36,017 nt of DNA from JBCCEV01 sp039030125 (GCA_039030125.1 JBCCEV010000021.1:1-36017); one strand, 5' to 3'; positions 24,501 through 31,576 are shown, numbered from the stretch's first letter. Notes: generated from the letters alone by a model not told the origin. Program-made: numbers and translations.

Positions 24501-24739
24501 TTGTGGCGAAGCGCCCGCGCGATCGCCTCGGCCAGCGAAATGGGTTGGGTGACTGCTTCCTGATCGGAAATAATCTGACTGCGGCTATCTTCTGCCTGGG
24601 CACTAAATTCCGCCTCGCCCAGCGGCTTCGGATTAATCGTGCAGCCACACAGGATCAGGAATACCGCGTACCCCCACAGGATTCTCGTGGTACGAATTTT
24701 CCGTCGCGAAGCTTGCGCGGCGGAGTTATGTCGCGACAT
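21590..24739 (-). CDS. TolC-family outer-membrane factor fused to four tandem Ig/cadherin-like repeats
   Basis: A 1049-residue fusion. The N-terminus has a hydrophobic segment ending LILCGC (Cys33), a possible lipobox. Residues about 66-480 form a TolC/OMF domain: ISLAEAIARALRHNLDLRL, GNLNLTWNVLDFGVSY and RITWNLINVFRYP are the repeated OMF strand-and-helix signatures, and long amphipathic helices follow each. A Pro/Glu/Ala-rich linker spans about 520-645. Then come four about 100-residue repeats (649-748, 749-850, 851-951, 952-1047), each with EDD near the start, an LxNDxD-type strand, YSPGQ-like and FxYTVxDGxGG motifs, and GANDAP at the end, as in VCBS/tandem-95 cadherin-like domains. OMF proteins normally stop at about 450-500 residues. 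No ABC exporter or membrane-fusion gene is adjacent. The TolC C-terminus is periplasmic in known structures, so the repeats would be expected there. Confidence 0.9.
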   Translation of the reverse strand: MSRHNSAAQASRRKIRTTRILWGYAVFLILCGCTINPKPLGEAEFSAQAEDSRSQIISDQEAVTQPISLAEAIARALRHNLDLRLELTEKVLAEKDLELSHFDQLPELIADVDFRGRSNFSGASSRSLITGQESLQVSTSSERDVLTGNLNLTWNVLDFGVSYFRSKQTADEIFVAEEERRKVVNQIIQDVKTAYWRAVSNERLIDELDTLVVRVEQAIADSKEVVAQKLEQPLTPLTYQRELISIKRELQELSRELSLGKLQLAALMNLAPGQNFEIVVPNRAGELQEVPYLPLEMEQIALKNRSEMREVAYRKRIHAAEVKAEILELLPGMDLDFGKNVSNNRFLFNNNWISYGNRITWNLINVFRYPATKKVLDAQGEVLDARTLALAMAIMTQVHISFARYEHAKGELDTATDYRDTQREILQQIRSAAATNSVSEQSVIREEMNNLVAEAKYDIAYADLENAYAGIYASMGADAFDQQGQFASTSELTKAIEANIESYSVTLAGAGENENSYPLASVEPASLEPEPLEPEPMAAAPAPESAESEPVTAAVEPTQSTAVIDESSDSSGVQPVSTLTKLIALDGVDEQAASQTRAIIEQGQAGEPPAPMLEPIARTSKAVAPMPEVTGTVTPVPRPGAEQPTLDVSFREDDGPRTIDVLSLYLDPDGNQLQIGVVDDKNTVGHVELKDSVITYFPDGQFDHLRASQTVQDTFNYTVTDGAGGSTAGLIAVTIEGVNDAPIAVADEASFNEDDRAIALEVLSNDSDAERDVLRVIEVDDSTTRGEVSLSNGSIFYSPGQAFDTLVHGETATDSLTYTVSDGHDGLATSTVAITVLGANDLPLASDDSASFSEDDDARVLDLLANDRDPEEREISVRAVDSANTIGIVGFDGQRVTYSPGQRFDFLKPGQQATDKFSYTVSDGDGGMQVATVDITIIGANDSPIAENDVASFDEDDGANVLNLVRNDRDPEQDPLSIESIDTSGTTGRVVLNNGNVSYDPNGQFETLAAGQSASDAFAYTVIDGNGGRSRSQVVITINGANDAPRLRR
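21599..22795 (-). repeat. Four tandem cadherin/VCBS-like coding repeats
   Basis: Four consecutive units of 96-102 codons within the TolC-fusion gene (about 22795-22496, 22495-22190, 22189-21887 and 21886-21599). Each opens with F-x-EDD, carries DxD-type acidic clusters suited to calcium binding, and closes with G-x-NDAP or a variant. The units have diverged in sequence, so the array is not a recent duplication. Confidence 0.85.
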
Positions 24740-24943
24740 CTATCGGAAGCCCCCGTGGCCGACGAATAGGCGATCTTGTTTTCATTCGTTTTTTAGACTC
24801 ATTTGCCGATCGCCTCAGGCACTACCCTGCCGACATATCGAGTTACGCAATCACAAAGGCACGTAGGCCATTGATTGAGAGCCAATTTAGTGCCCTGAGT
24901 ATATCTCAACTCGGTAAAAATGTGGGGGTTTGAAGGGTTGGGA

Positions 24944-24975
24944 AAGCGCTTAATTTCGCGTCGTTTCAAGCGCTT
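24944..24975. promoter_or_regulatory. Paired AAGCGCTT palindromes upstream of the TolC-fusion gene
   Basis: AAGCGCTT occurs at 24944-24951 and 24968-24975, centres 24 bases apart, in the 282-base gap between modC and the TolC-fusion gene. The spacing is a little over two helical turns and could suit a dimeric regulator; the two copies could also pair as a hairpin at the end of the mod transcript. No gene is seen in the rest of the gap. Confidence 0.3.
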
Positions 24976-25021
24976 AGTGATCTGCATTTGATGCGCGCGC
25001 GACCCAGCGGGGACCTGAATC

Positions 25022-26101
25022 TCATTGCAGACGCCGATCGAAAGCGACGGCCTTGATGAGCGTAAACACCTGGAGACCCTCTATTAGGCCGAGGTCCTTA
25101 ACTGCCTTGCGGGTGACCCGAGCGATGATCAACTGATCATCAGCACAACGAAGTTTAATTTCCGCGTGTGCGCCGCTTTCGGGTCTTATCTGTTCAATCG
25201 TTGCCCGAATCTGGTTACGAATGGTCACCTCGTCCACGCGGTGCATACCAATTGAAACGTCGCGGGCTCGCAGGCGCAGTCGAACGATCTCACCAATCTC
25301 GGCATTCATCGCGCCCGGCACCGCGAGCCGTTCCCCTGCCACTGCAAGGTAAGTCATTTGGTAGTCCCAATCATGCTCGACCACCTCCCCGACGAGAATC
25401 GAACCCGCCTCGAAATGGCCTGTAACCTCGGGCCCAAGATCGGCAAGCATTTCCGTGGTTGGACCACTCCCGATGACACGCCCGGCGCTCATTGCAATTA
25501 GCTGGTCGCTAAGGCTTACAATTTCCTCGACCTGATGGCTGACGTAGATAACCGGTAAATCGAAACGCTCGGGAAGCAGGCGTATAAGGCCGAGGATATT
25601 TGCTTTTCTTTCGCGGTCCAGGGCATTTAATGGTTCATCCATGAGTAGCAACTTGGGCCGCGCCAGCAGCGCCCGGGCAATCGCCACGCGTTGTGTTTCG
25701 CCGCCAGAGAGGCCGCCGATTGCGCGCCCTAACAGCTCGCTTAACTCGAAAACGTCGATCACCTCACGATAAGAAATTGCCGGGCCGCTAGACGGGGCCC
25801 GTTGGTCCGCGTAGCGCAGGTTGCCTTCCACATTTAGGTGACCAAATAGCCGGGCATTTTGGAAAATCAACGATACCGGACGCCGATGAGCCGGCACCGA
25901 ATGCTGCTCGTCCTGCCAGACTTGACCATCGCAGACGACTCGCCCGCCATGCGGGCGGAACCCGGCGATGGTTTCAAGCACGGTGGTCTTGCCCGCGCCG
26001 CTGGGACCAAACAGCGCCGTGACGCCACGCAGCTTGTAATCACCATGGACGTCTATCGAGAACGACCCGTAATTTTTATCTAGCTGCAAATCGATTTGCA
26101 T
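25022..26101 (-). CDS. modC: Molybdate ABC transporter ATP-binding protein ModC
   Basis: A 359-residue ABC ATPase powering molybdate import. Walker A is GPSGAGKT (32-39), the Q-loop Gln is residue 81 (LIFQNARLF), the signature is LSGGE (131-135), Walker B is LLLMDEP (151-157) and the switch His is residue 189 (YVSHQ). The C-terminal third, from about 285, is a TOBE/Mop-type domain with IRNQIRATIEQIRPESGAHA, typical of ModC rather than of sulfate or iron ATPases. It begins 10 bases after modB. A 16-bp perfect palindrome covers its first codons. Confidence 0.95.
   Translation of the reverse strand: MQIDLQLDKNYGSFSIDVHGDYKLRGVTALFGPSGAGKTTVLETIAGFRPHGGRVVCDGQVWQDEQHSVPAHRRPVSLIFQNARLFGHLNVEGNLRYADQRAPSSGPAISYREVIDVFELSELLGRAIGGLSGGETQRVAIARALLARPKLLLMDEPLNALDRERKANILGLIRLLPERFDLPVIYVSHQVEEIVSLSDQLIAMSAGRVIGSGPTTEMLADLGPEVTGHFEAGSILVGEVVEHDWDYQMTYLAVAGERLAVPGAMNAEIGEIVRLRLRARDVSIGMHRVDEVTIRNQIRATIEQIRPESGAHAEIKLRCADDQLIIARVTRKAVKDLGLIEGLQVFTLIKAVAFDRRLQ
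26085..26100. promoter_or_regulatory. Perfect 16-bp palindrome at the modC start codon
   Basis: TGCAAATCGATTTGCA is fully self-complementary and overlaps the ATG and codons 1-6 of modC. It could bind a protein dimer or form mRNA structure at the start codon, or may be chance codon use. Confidence 0.25.
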
Positions 26102-26111
26102 TCGATCCCCA

Positions 26112-26789
26112 TCAGCTCACTATTTGAGGCCGTGCCCGCGCGTTAAAAAAATTCACGAACAGTAAAATCAAAAAAGCAATGAGCACCAAGCCGATGGACA
26201 ACCGTTCAGCGGCCGCGTAGTTAAAGCTTTCCACATGGTTGTAGATCGCGACCGACAACACCTGGGTTTTACCTGGAATGTTTCCGCCAACCATCAACAG
26301 GACGCCAAACTCGCCAAGGGTATGGGCGAAAGTCAGGACCGCTGCCGTTATGTAACCGCGCACCGCCAGCGGTAAGGCGACCGTCGCAAACGCGTCAAGC
26401 GGTGCAGCACCGAGCGTCGCGGCAGCTTCCATTCTTTCAGTACCAACAAAGCTGAACGCGTCCTTCACCGGCTGCACTGCAAACGGCAGCGAATGAACGC
26501 ACGATGCGATCACTAGGCCCGTAAAGGAAAAGGTTAATGTCTCACCGGTTAACGCCACCCACCAGCTACCCACTATTCCCGCAGGGCCAAGCAATACCAA
26601 TAGATAAAACCCTAAAACCGTCGGGGGTAATACCAGCGGCAAAGTCACAACGGTTTCAAGCAGGCGCGCGAACCGGCTTCGCGAGGTCGCTAGAAACCAT
26701 GCGAGGGGCGTGGCGATCAGCATCAAAATTAAAACCGTTGTGATGGCAAGCAGTGCCGTCGTTTCTACCGCAGCCCAATCGTCGCTCAC
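26112..26789 (-). CDS. modB: Molybdate ABC transporter permease ModB
   Basis: A 225-residue inner-membrane permease with about five helices. The EAA loop that contacts ModC reads MEAAATLGAAPLDAFATVALP. LPLVLPPTVLGFYLLVLLG and the HTLGEFGVLLMVGGNIPGKT segment are hallmark ModB motifs. It overlaps modA by four bases (26786-26789) and precedes modC by 10 bases, so modABC is one operon with translational coupling. Confidence 0.96.
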   Translation of the reverse strand: MSDDWAAVETTALLAITTVLILMLIATPLAWFLATSRSRFARLLETVVTLPLVLPPTVLGFYLLVLLGPAGIVGSWWVALTGETLTFSFTGLVIASCVHSLPFAVQPVKDAFSFVGTERMEAAATLGAAPLDAFATVALPLAVRGYITAAVLTFAHTLGEFGVLLMVGGNIPGKTQVLSVAIYNHVESFNYAAAERLSIGLVLIAFLILLFVNFFNARARPQIVS

Positions 26790-27571
26790 GGCACACCGAC
26801 CCCGTAGCCCGATTGTTGAATCACCTCGCGCGCCGCCCTCGATGCAATGAATTGCAACAACGCCTGAGCGTGGTCGTTGTGCTTGGCCCTTGCAAGCTGG
26901 ACAACCATTTGCGGGAGCGCTGTAACTTGAGCGCCGCGCAGGTGCCGATAAGCACCAGGCGCCTCGCCAGCGTCAAGGACTTGCGAGAGCGCAACAACGC
27001 CCAGCGTGGCAGCCCCGGATCTGACCATCGTGTAGGCCGCGCCCACGTTAGCGGCGAGTGCGGTGCGCGCGCGCATGGCGGGCCATAAGCCCGAAGCGCG
27101 CAGCACCTCGACCGCGGCCCGTCCGTAGGGCGACGTGTTGGGATTGGCGATAGCTATATGCTGGGTTGATTTGGCCAAGGCATCAACGGTGAACTTGCCT
27201 GCCGGTGAATACAGTACCGGTACACCCACCGCGTATACAAAAGCACTGGCGGATAAACCAAGCCCATCGTCAATCAGACGCCTGGGCGTTTGCACATCGG
27301 CGGCAAAAAAAAGGTCGTAAGGCGCACCTTGTTTGATTTGAGCGTACAACTGACCGGTGGAGCCGCGCGCTATTGAAATTTCGCTGCGCTGGGCGTTTGG
27401 ATAAATGCGCAGCAGCTTCTCGATTGTGGTGGCGAAATTGGCCGCCACGGCAAGTGCCAATTCGTCCCCACTAATAGCGGGAAAAGACGCGCAAAGGGCA
27501 ACAAAAAAGAAGGCCAATCGGCCCCTTGGAAACGGACTCCGCTGATCCCGCAATCGTGCTTTTCGAACCAT
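26786..27571 (-). CDS. modA: Molybdate-binding periplasmic protein ModA
   Basis: A 261-residue solute-binding protein. The N-terminal signal peptide is RGRLAFFFVALCASFPAIS, with cleavage near residue 35. The mature part starts with LALAVAANFATTIEKLL; IARGSTGQLYAQIKQGAPYD and FFAADVQTPRRLIDDGL are classic ModA oxyanion-site segments. The AANF form resembles the branch that binds molybdate and tungstate. It is first in modABC; an inverted repeat 30 bases before the ATG is a candidate operator. No modE gene is seen in the window. The ribosome site is weak. Confidence 0.94.
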   Translation of the reverse strand: MVRKARLRDQRSPFPRGRLAFFFVALCASFPAISGDELALAVAANFATTIEKLLRIYPNAQRSEISIARGSTGQLYAQIKQGAPYDLFFAADVQTPRRLIDDGLGLSASAFVYAVGVPVLYSPAGKFTVDALAKSTQHIAIANPNTSPYGRAAVEVLRASGLWPAMRARTALAANVGAAYTMVRSGAATLGVVALSQVLDAGEAPGAYRHLRGAQVTALPQMVVQLARAKHNDHAQALLQFIASRAAREVIQQSGYGVGVP

Positions 27572-27600
27572 GGAAAATTTTAAAAATCAAGGCCAGAGAG

Positions 27601-27625
27601 TGTTGTTTATACACACCAAACAACA
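27601..27625. promoter_or_regulatory. Inverted repeat upstream of modA (candidate operator)
   Basis: TGTTGTTT-N9-AAACAACA, with perfect 8-bp arms, lies 30-54 bases before the modA start. Its position suits a repressor of the mod operon; it is not the E. coli ModE consensus. Its middle also contains TTATACACA (27607-27615), a perfect match to the DnaA-box consensus TTATNCACA. Confidence 0.5.
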
Positions 27626-27717
27626 AAAAGTCCGGTTATCAGCTTCGTGTGAATTCTGCCCAACAACGGTCGCGCGGAGATATCTTAACTGACTGTTTTC
27701 AATAATGTTTTCAATAG

Positions 27718-27778
27718 TGGTTAAAATTTAACCAATCTGACAAAAATGTCATATACGCCAGCGATCGCGATCACTGGC
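27718..27778. repeat. Three adjacent palindromes in the modA divergent intergenic region
   Basis: TGGTTAAA-A-TTTAACCA (27718-27734), TGACA-N4-TGTCA (27738-27751) and a 22-base near-perfect palindrome with GCCAG/CTGGC arms around GATCGCGATC (27757-27778) follow one another with only 3-5 bases between them. The rest of the 346-base gap between modA and the next gene is AT-rich and has no gene. The role is unknown: an operator cluster or origin-like element. Confidence 0.45.
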
Positions 27779-27796
27779 AGCGATTATTCAACAGAC

Positions 27797-27819
27797 TTAT
27801 CCACAATTTCTGTGGGTAA
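27797..27819. promoter_or_regulatory. Inverted pair of DnaA-box-like sites
   Basis: TTATCCACA (27797-27805) is the ideal DnaA box. Five bases later TGTGGGTAA is its inverse with one mismatch. Together with TTATACACA at 27607 there are two perfect and one near-perfect DnaA boxes within about 215 AT-rich bases. No dnaA, gyrB, parAB or mnmG gene is near, so an oriC is not claimed. Confidence 0.45.
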
Positions 27820-27917
27820 CCTCCAACCCCATATAAATCAACCATAAAGCGGTGATTTTGGGGGCTTAATCGGAATCCGCGCTGGTGGGGATCTGCGCAG
27901 CACCATAAAATCCCCAC

Positions 27918-28268
27918 ATGCAAGGTGCCCCTTTTAAACCAATGCTCCTAGTCTTGTTGACGGCTACCACCGGCGCCGCCGCCGACAATGAACGGCCAGC
28001 AAGCTTTCTGCAAATGACGTCCGTGCTCGACGGTAAATGCCAGATCCTAAGCGACGGAGGCAAACTTCGGGTGCTCAAGAATGTGCACGAGGAACGAGCG
28101 GTGAAATACCGCCTCGAACGTGTGTTCGTCGGCAAGCCTCAAGGCTTGGCCGTGGGCGTGGCGCCGCCGCAAGGGGCAACAATAAAATTGGGCTGCACTC
28201 GCGTCGATGGCCGGGAGCAGGAATGGCGGCTGGTCCGCGCGGAGTTTATCGAAGTGAACGAACAGTGA
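27918..28268 (+). CDS. Small exported protein of unknown function
   Basis: A 116-residue protein with a signal peptide (KPMLLVLLTATTGAAA, cleavage before DNER). ATG 27942 is an alternative start that would shorten it by eight residues and give a more standard signal peptide. The mature part has two cysteines (DGKCQIL and KLGCTRV) that could form a disulfide in the periplasm. The last bases, GTGA, overlap the start of the next gene, so the two are translationally coupled. I recognise no family. Confidence 0.65.
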   Translation: MQGAPFKPMLLVLLTATTGAAADNERPASFLQMTSVLDGKCQILSDGGKLRVLKNVHEERAVKYRLERVFVGKPQGLAVGVAPPQGATIKLGCTRVDGREQEWRLVRAEFIEVNEQ

Positions 28269-28630
28269 AATTTTTATTTCTTGCCCAATTGATAGCGCTC
28301 ATATCACTGAGCGTTGCCGCGACCGAAAGTCCTGAGCTCAGGGGGCCAGGTTCAATGACCGAGAGCGAGCGCGGCGAAATGATGAGCCTCGCAAATGCGT
28401 ATAACCAGTGTGTATACGACACATCGATTTCCAATTTGGATGTATCTCCGGATATTCGCGCCGTCGCCGATTTTGCGATGGGTGAATGCTCGCCCCAGCT
28501 TGAGTTGCTGGAATCGAAGATCATTGATCTCGGTTTTGAAACCTATTTTGCCGAAGGCTTCTCAAATCAGGTCCGCACCCGAGCAGTGCGAAAACTACTG
28601 CCCGAGCTCGCCGTCCGGAAGTCTAGGTAA
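28265..28630 (+). CDS. Second small exported protein of unknown function
   Basis: A frame of 121 residues starting at GTG 28265, which overlaps the preceding stop codon by four bases. The N-terminus KFLFLAQLIALISLSVAA is a signal peptide. The mature part contains MTESERGEMMSLANAYNQCV and later FAMGECSPQ, giving two cysteines, with helical character. The same frame is open upstream to 28037, but that section is antisense-like, Arg-rich and overlaps the preceding gene, so the GTG start is preferred. The pair probably acts together at the cell envelope. It converges on rppH. Confidence 0.65.
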   Translation: MKFLFLAQLIALISLSVAATESPELRGPGSMTESERGEMMSLANAYNQCVYDTSISNLDVSPDIRAVADFAMGECSPQLELLESKIIDLGFETYFAEGFSNQVRTRAVRKLLPELAVRKSR

Positions 28631-28636
28631 GACTTG

Positions 28637-29125
28637 TCAGCGTGGCTTGATTTCGCCGGCCACGTACTGCGCGAGTTCCTCTAGCGCTTGTTGGTAGACG
28701 CCGCGCTTGAAAGGCACCACAAAGCTCAATGGCTCCCAGTAGTCCACCCACTGCCAGGCGTCGAACTCCGGCTCGGTGCAGCCATTGAGGCACACATCGC
28801 GCTCGTCACCGCACAGCCTAAGCAAGAACCAGCGTTGCTTTTGGCCGATGCACACGGGATGTTGATGGTAGCGGATAAAGCGCTTTGGCAGCCGATACTT
28901 CAGCCACCCATCCGTTTGGCCAAGCACCTCAACGGCAGCCGTGCATAAGCCCGTTTCTTCTTCGAGTTCTCGGTACATCGCCTGCTCGGGTGATTCATTT
29001 TCCTGAATACCACCCTGCGGGAATTGCCACGCGGCGAGACCGATCCGCCGTCCGCAGAATACTTGCCCGCATTCATTAACGAGCACTATCCCAACGTTCG
29101 CTCTAAATCCCTCGCTATCGATCAT
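28637..29125 (-). CDS. rppH: RNA pyrophosphohydrolase RppH
   Basis: A 162-residue Nudix hydrolase that removes pyrophosphate from mRNA 5' ends and triggers decay by RNase E. The Nudix box runs from G38 to L60: GGIQENESPEQAMYRELEEE then TGL, with the RELEEE metal-binding core. The N-terminus MIDSEGFRANVGIVL and the WQFPQGG segment are diagnostic of RppH within the Nudix family, as is YRLPKRFIR. Length is normal. It lies 29 bases downstream of mdh on the same strand. The usual ptsP neighbour is not seen here. Confidence 0.96.
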   Translation of the reverse strand: MIDSEGFRANVGIVLVNECGQVFCGRRIGLAAWQFPQGGIQENESPEQAMYRELEEETGLCTAAVEVLGQTDGWLKYRLPKRFIRYHQHPVCIGQKQRWFLLRLCGDERDVCLNGCTEPEFDAWQWVDYWEPLSFVVPFKRGVYQQALEELAQYVAGEIKPR

Positions 29126-29154
29126 TAGAAAGCGGAAAGTGCCGCACGGGCCTC

Positions 29155-30135
29155 TTAGTCGAGAAGCTTGCGCACCGCTTCGCGCTCCTCCTTCAACTCG
29201 TCTTCAGTGGCCGTCATCCGGGCTTGACTAAAATCATCGATGCTTAGCCCTTGCACGATTTTGTACTCGCCACCTGAGGTAGTGACGGGAAAGGAATACA
29301 TCAACTCTTTCTCAATGCCGTAGCTACCGTCGCTGGGAATGGCCATGCTCGTCCAATCGTCCGCTGGTGTCCCCAGCACCCAATCATGCATGTGATCGAT
29401 TGCAGCGTTTGCCGCCGATGCCGCGCTCGATGCGCCACGGGCGTCGATGATCTCCGCGCCACGCTTGGCAACGCGCGGAATGTAGGCGTTCTCGTACCAA
29501 TCGCGCTCAATTAAATCTAGTGCCGCCTTGCCGCCGACCGTTGTGTTGCTTAGATCCGGGAATTGGGTCGTGGAGTGATTTCCCCAGATCGTCATTTTCT
29601 TGATATCACCGACGGTCGAATTGGTCTGGTTGGCCAATTGGGCAATTGCGCGATTGTGATCAAGGCGCGTCAGGGCCGTGAACTGGCCCGGGTTGATATC
29701 TGGCGCCGACTTCATACACGTCCAGGCATTGGTATTAGCCGGATTACCGACGACCACCACCTTAATATCGCGACTTGCGTTGTCGTTAATGGCTTTGCCT
29801 TGGACGGTGAAAATCCCGCCGTTCGCCTCCAGCAAATCTGCGCGCTCCATGCCAGGTCCACGCGGTCGCGCGCCGACCAACAGCGCGTGTGTTGCGTCGT
29901 TAAAGGCGACGTTGGCGTCATCGGAAATTTCAACCCCAGCAAGCAATGGGAAAGCGCAATCTTCAAGCTCCATCACCACCCCCTCAAGAGCTTTCATCGC
30001 GGGGGTGATTTCCAGTAGCTGCAAGATGACCGGTTGGTCCTGGCCAAGCATCGCGCCCGAGGCGATCCGAAACAGCAGTGAATAAGAAATTTGTCCGGCG
30101 GCACCAGTTACAGCCACTCTAGCGGGGGCACTCAT
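29155..30135 (-). CDS. mdh: Malate dehydrogenase
   Basis: A 326-residue NAD-dependent malate dehydrogenase of the cytosolic-like (type 2) group. The NAD-binding motif is VTGAAGQISYSL, substrate arginines lie in GARPRGPGMERAD and LTRLDHNRA, and the catalytic His is in IWGNHSTTQFPD. It catalyses malate to oxaloacetate in the TCA cycle. AAGGA precedes the ATG. gltA ends 33 bases upstream, giving a gltA-mdh operon that channels oxaloacetate to citrate synthase. Confidence 0.97.
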   Translation of the reverse strand: MSAPARVAVTGAAGQISYSLLFRIASGAMLGQDQPVILQLLEITPAMKALEGVVMELEDCAFPLLAGVEISDDANVAFNDATHALLVGARPRGPGMERADLLEANGGIFTVQGKAINDNASRDIKVVVVGNPANTNAWTCMKSAPDINPGQFTALTRLDHNRAIAQLANQTNSTVGDIKKMTIWGNHSTTQFPDLSNTTVGGKAALDLIERDWYENAYIPRVAKRGAEIIDARGASSAASAANAAIDHMHDWVLGTPADDWTSMAIPSDGSYGIEKELMYSFPVTTSGGEYKIVQGLSIDDFSQARMTATEDELKEEREAVRKLLD

Positions 30136-30168
30136 AGCAGATCCTTAACTCTTAACGTTGGTAATGAA

Positions 30169-31467
30169 TTAACCGCGTTTGTCTAGCGGTACGTAGTCGC
30201 GTTGCTCGGCACCGATATAAAGTTGGCGCGGGCGACCAATACGAAAATCTCCGTCCGACAACATCTCGGTCCATTGCGCGATCCAACCCGCGGATCTCGC
30301 CAGTGCAAACATCGGTGTGAACATCTCGGTAGGAATATTCAGGGCTTGGTAGATCAAGCCCGAGTAGAAATCGACATTGGGATAAAGCTTGCGCTCGATA
30401 AAGTATTCGTCTTCCAGCGCGATCCGCTCAAGCTCCATGGCAATTTCGAACATTGGCTGATCAATGTTCATTTCCTCGAGCAAGTCGTGGCAAGCCTTGC
30501 GAATAATTTTGGCGCGGGGGTCGTAATTCTTATAGACGCGATGTCCGAACCCCATTAATCGGAACGGGTCGTCTTTATCTTTCGCGCGATCGACGAATTG
30601 GCGGATATTTTTCGGATCGCCAATTTCTTCAAGCATTAAGATCACCGCTTCGTTCGCCCCGCCGTGAGATTTACCCCATAAGGTCGTGACTCCAGCGGAG
30701 ATACAAGCATATGGATTGCTCTCGGCGCTGCCCGCCAAACGTACCGTCGAGGTGCTGGCATTTTGCTCATGATCGGCATGTAGAATGAGCAATAACTCCA
30801 GCGCCCGGATCGCGACCGGGTTGGCGGCGTAAGGCTCGGTCGGCCAGGAAAACATCATATAACTGAAATTCTCAACGTAATCGCGCGAGTTATCTGGATA
30901 GACAAACGGCAACCCGCAGGTGTAGCGATAAATTCTTGCGACAATGTTCGGCATCTTCGCCAACACCCGGCGGGCCGTGAGTTGACGATCCTCGGAGCTA
31001 TAGATGTCGGTCTTGTCGTGATAATACGAAGCGACCGCAGCGACCACGCCAGCTAATACCGACATCGGATGCGCGTCGTAGCGATATCCTTGGTAGAAGC
31101 GGTTGAGATGCTCGTGCGTCATGCCATGCATCTTCATTGCGTGTTCCCACTCGATCTTTTCCGCCGCGTTCGGGAGCTCGCCGTGGATGAGCAGATAGGC
31201 CACTTCGGTGAAGGTGCTGTGCTCTGCGAGCTGGTCAATCGGGTAGCCGCGGTGAAGCAATACCCCATTTTCGCCGTCGAGATAGGTGATAGCGCTGCGG
31301 CAAGCTGCCGTGGACGCATAACCGATATCGAAGGTAAACATCCCCAACTCTCGATAGAGCGTTTTGAGATCAATGACTGGAGCACCGTATTGGCCTTCTA
31401 GTACCGGACACTCGACACTCTTGCCGCTCGCATTATCCGTAATCGTGACAGTACGGTTCTGATTCAC
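30169..31467 (-). CDS. gltA: Citrate synthase (type II)
   Basis: A 432-residue type II citrate synthase, condensing oxaloacetate and acetyl-CoA. The catalytic residues are visible: His in LLILHADHEQNAST, His in the signature FGHRVYKNYDPRAK, and Asp in PNVDFYSGLIYQ. The N-terminal extension typical of the NADH-sensitive hexameric proteobacterial enzyme is present. GGGGGAA lies upstream of the ATG. It is divergent from sucA, and about 85 bases before its start is a terminator-like hairpin on the same strand that may attenuate it. Confidence 0.97.
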   Translation of the reverse strand: MNQNRTVTITDNASGKSVECPVLEGQYGAPVIDLKTLYRELGMFTFDIGYASTAACRSAITYLDGENGVLLHRGYPIDQLAEHSTFTEVAYLLIHGELPNAAEKIEWEHAMKMHGMTHEHLNRFYQGYRYDAHPMSVLAGVVAAVASYYHDKTDIYSSEDRQLTARRVLAKMPNIVARIYRYTCGLPFVYPDNSRDYVENFSYMMFSWPTEPYAANPVAIRALELLLILHADHEQNASTSTVRLAGSAESNPYACISAGVTTLWGKSHGGANEAVILMLEEIGDPKNIRQFVDRAKDKDDPFRLMGFGHRVYKNYDPRAKIIRKACHDLLEEMNIDQPMFEIAMELERIALEDEYFIERKLYPNVDFYSGLIYQALNIPTEMFTPMFALARSAGWIAQWTEMLSDGDFRIGRPRQLYIGAEQRDYVPLDKRG

Positions 31468-31551
31468 AACATTCCCCCGGAAAGTTTGGCTGGACTAGGA
31501 TCGCCGAAATTCGCTGGATGTAAGTCTCGGCTCTAGTTCTGATTATTGGGC

Positions 31552-31576
31552 AAAAAAAAAGACAGACGCTGTCTTT
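31552..31576 (-). terminator. Intrinsic terminator in the gltA leader
   Basis: On the minus strand, AAAGACAG-CGT-CTGTCTTT is a perfect 8-bp stem followed by a run of T residues (nine A at 31552-31560 on plus). It lies 85 bases upstream of the gltA start, with no minus-strand gene to its right, so it ends either a gltA leader transcript (attenuation) or a small RNA. Confidence 0.7.

Noticed and set aside
21590..24739. Type I secretion operon around the TolC-family gene
   Set aside because: Neighbours on both sides (cyclase, modABC) are unrelated; no ABC exporter, membrane-fusion protein or large adhesin gene is present.
27572..27917. Chromosomal replication origin
   Set aside because: DnaA-box-like sites are present, but there are few of them, no classic AT-rich 13-mers, and no origin-linked genes. 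Reported only as an observation.
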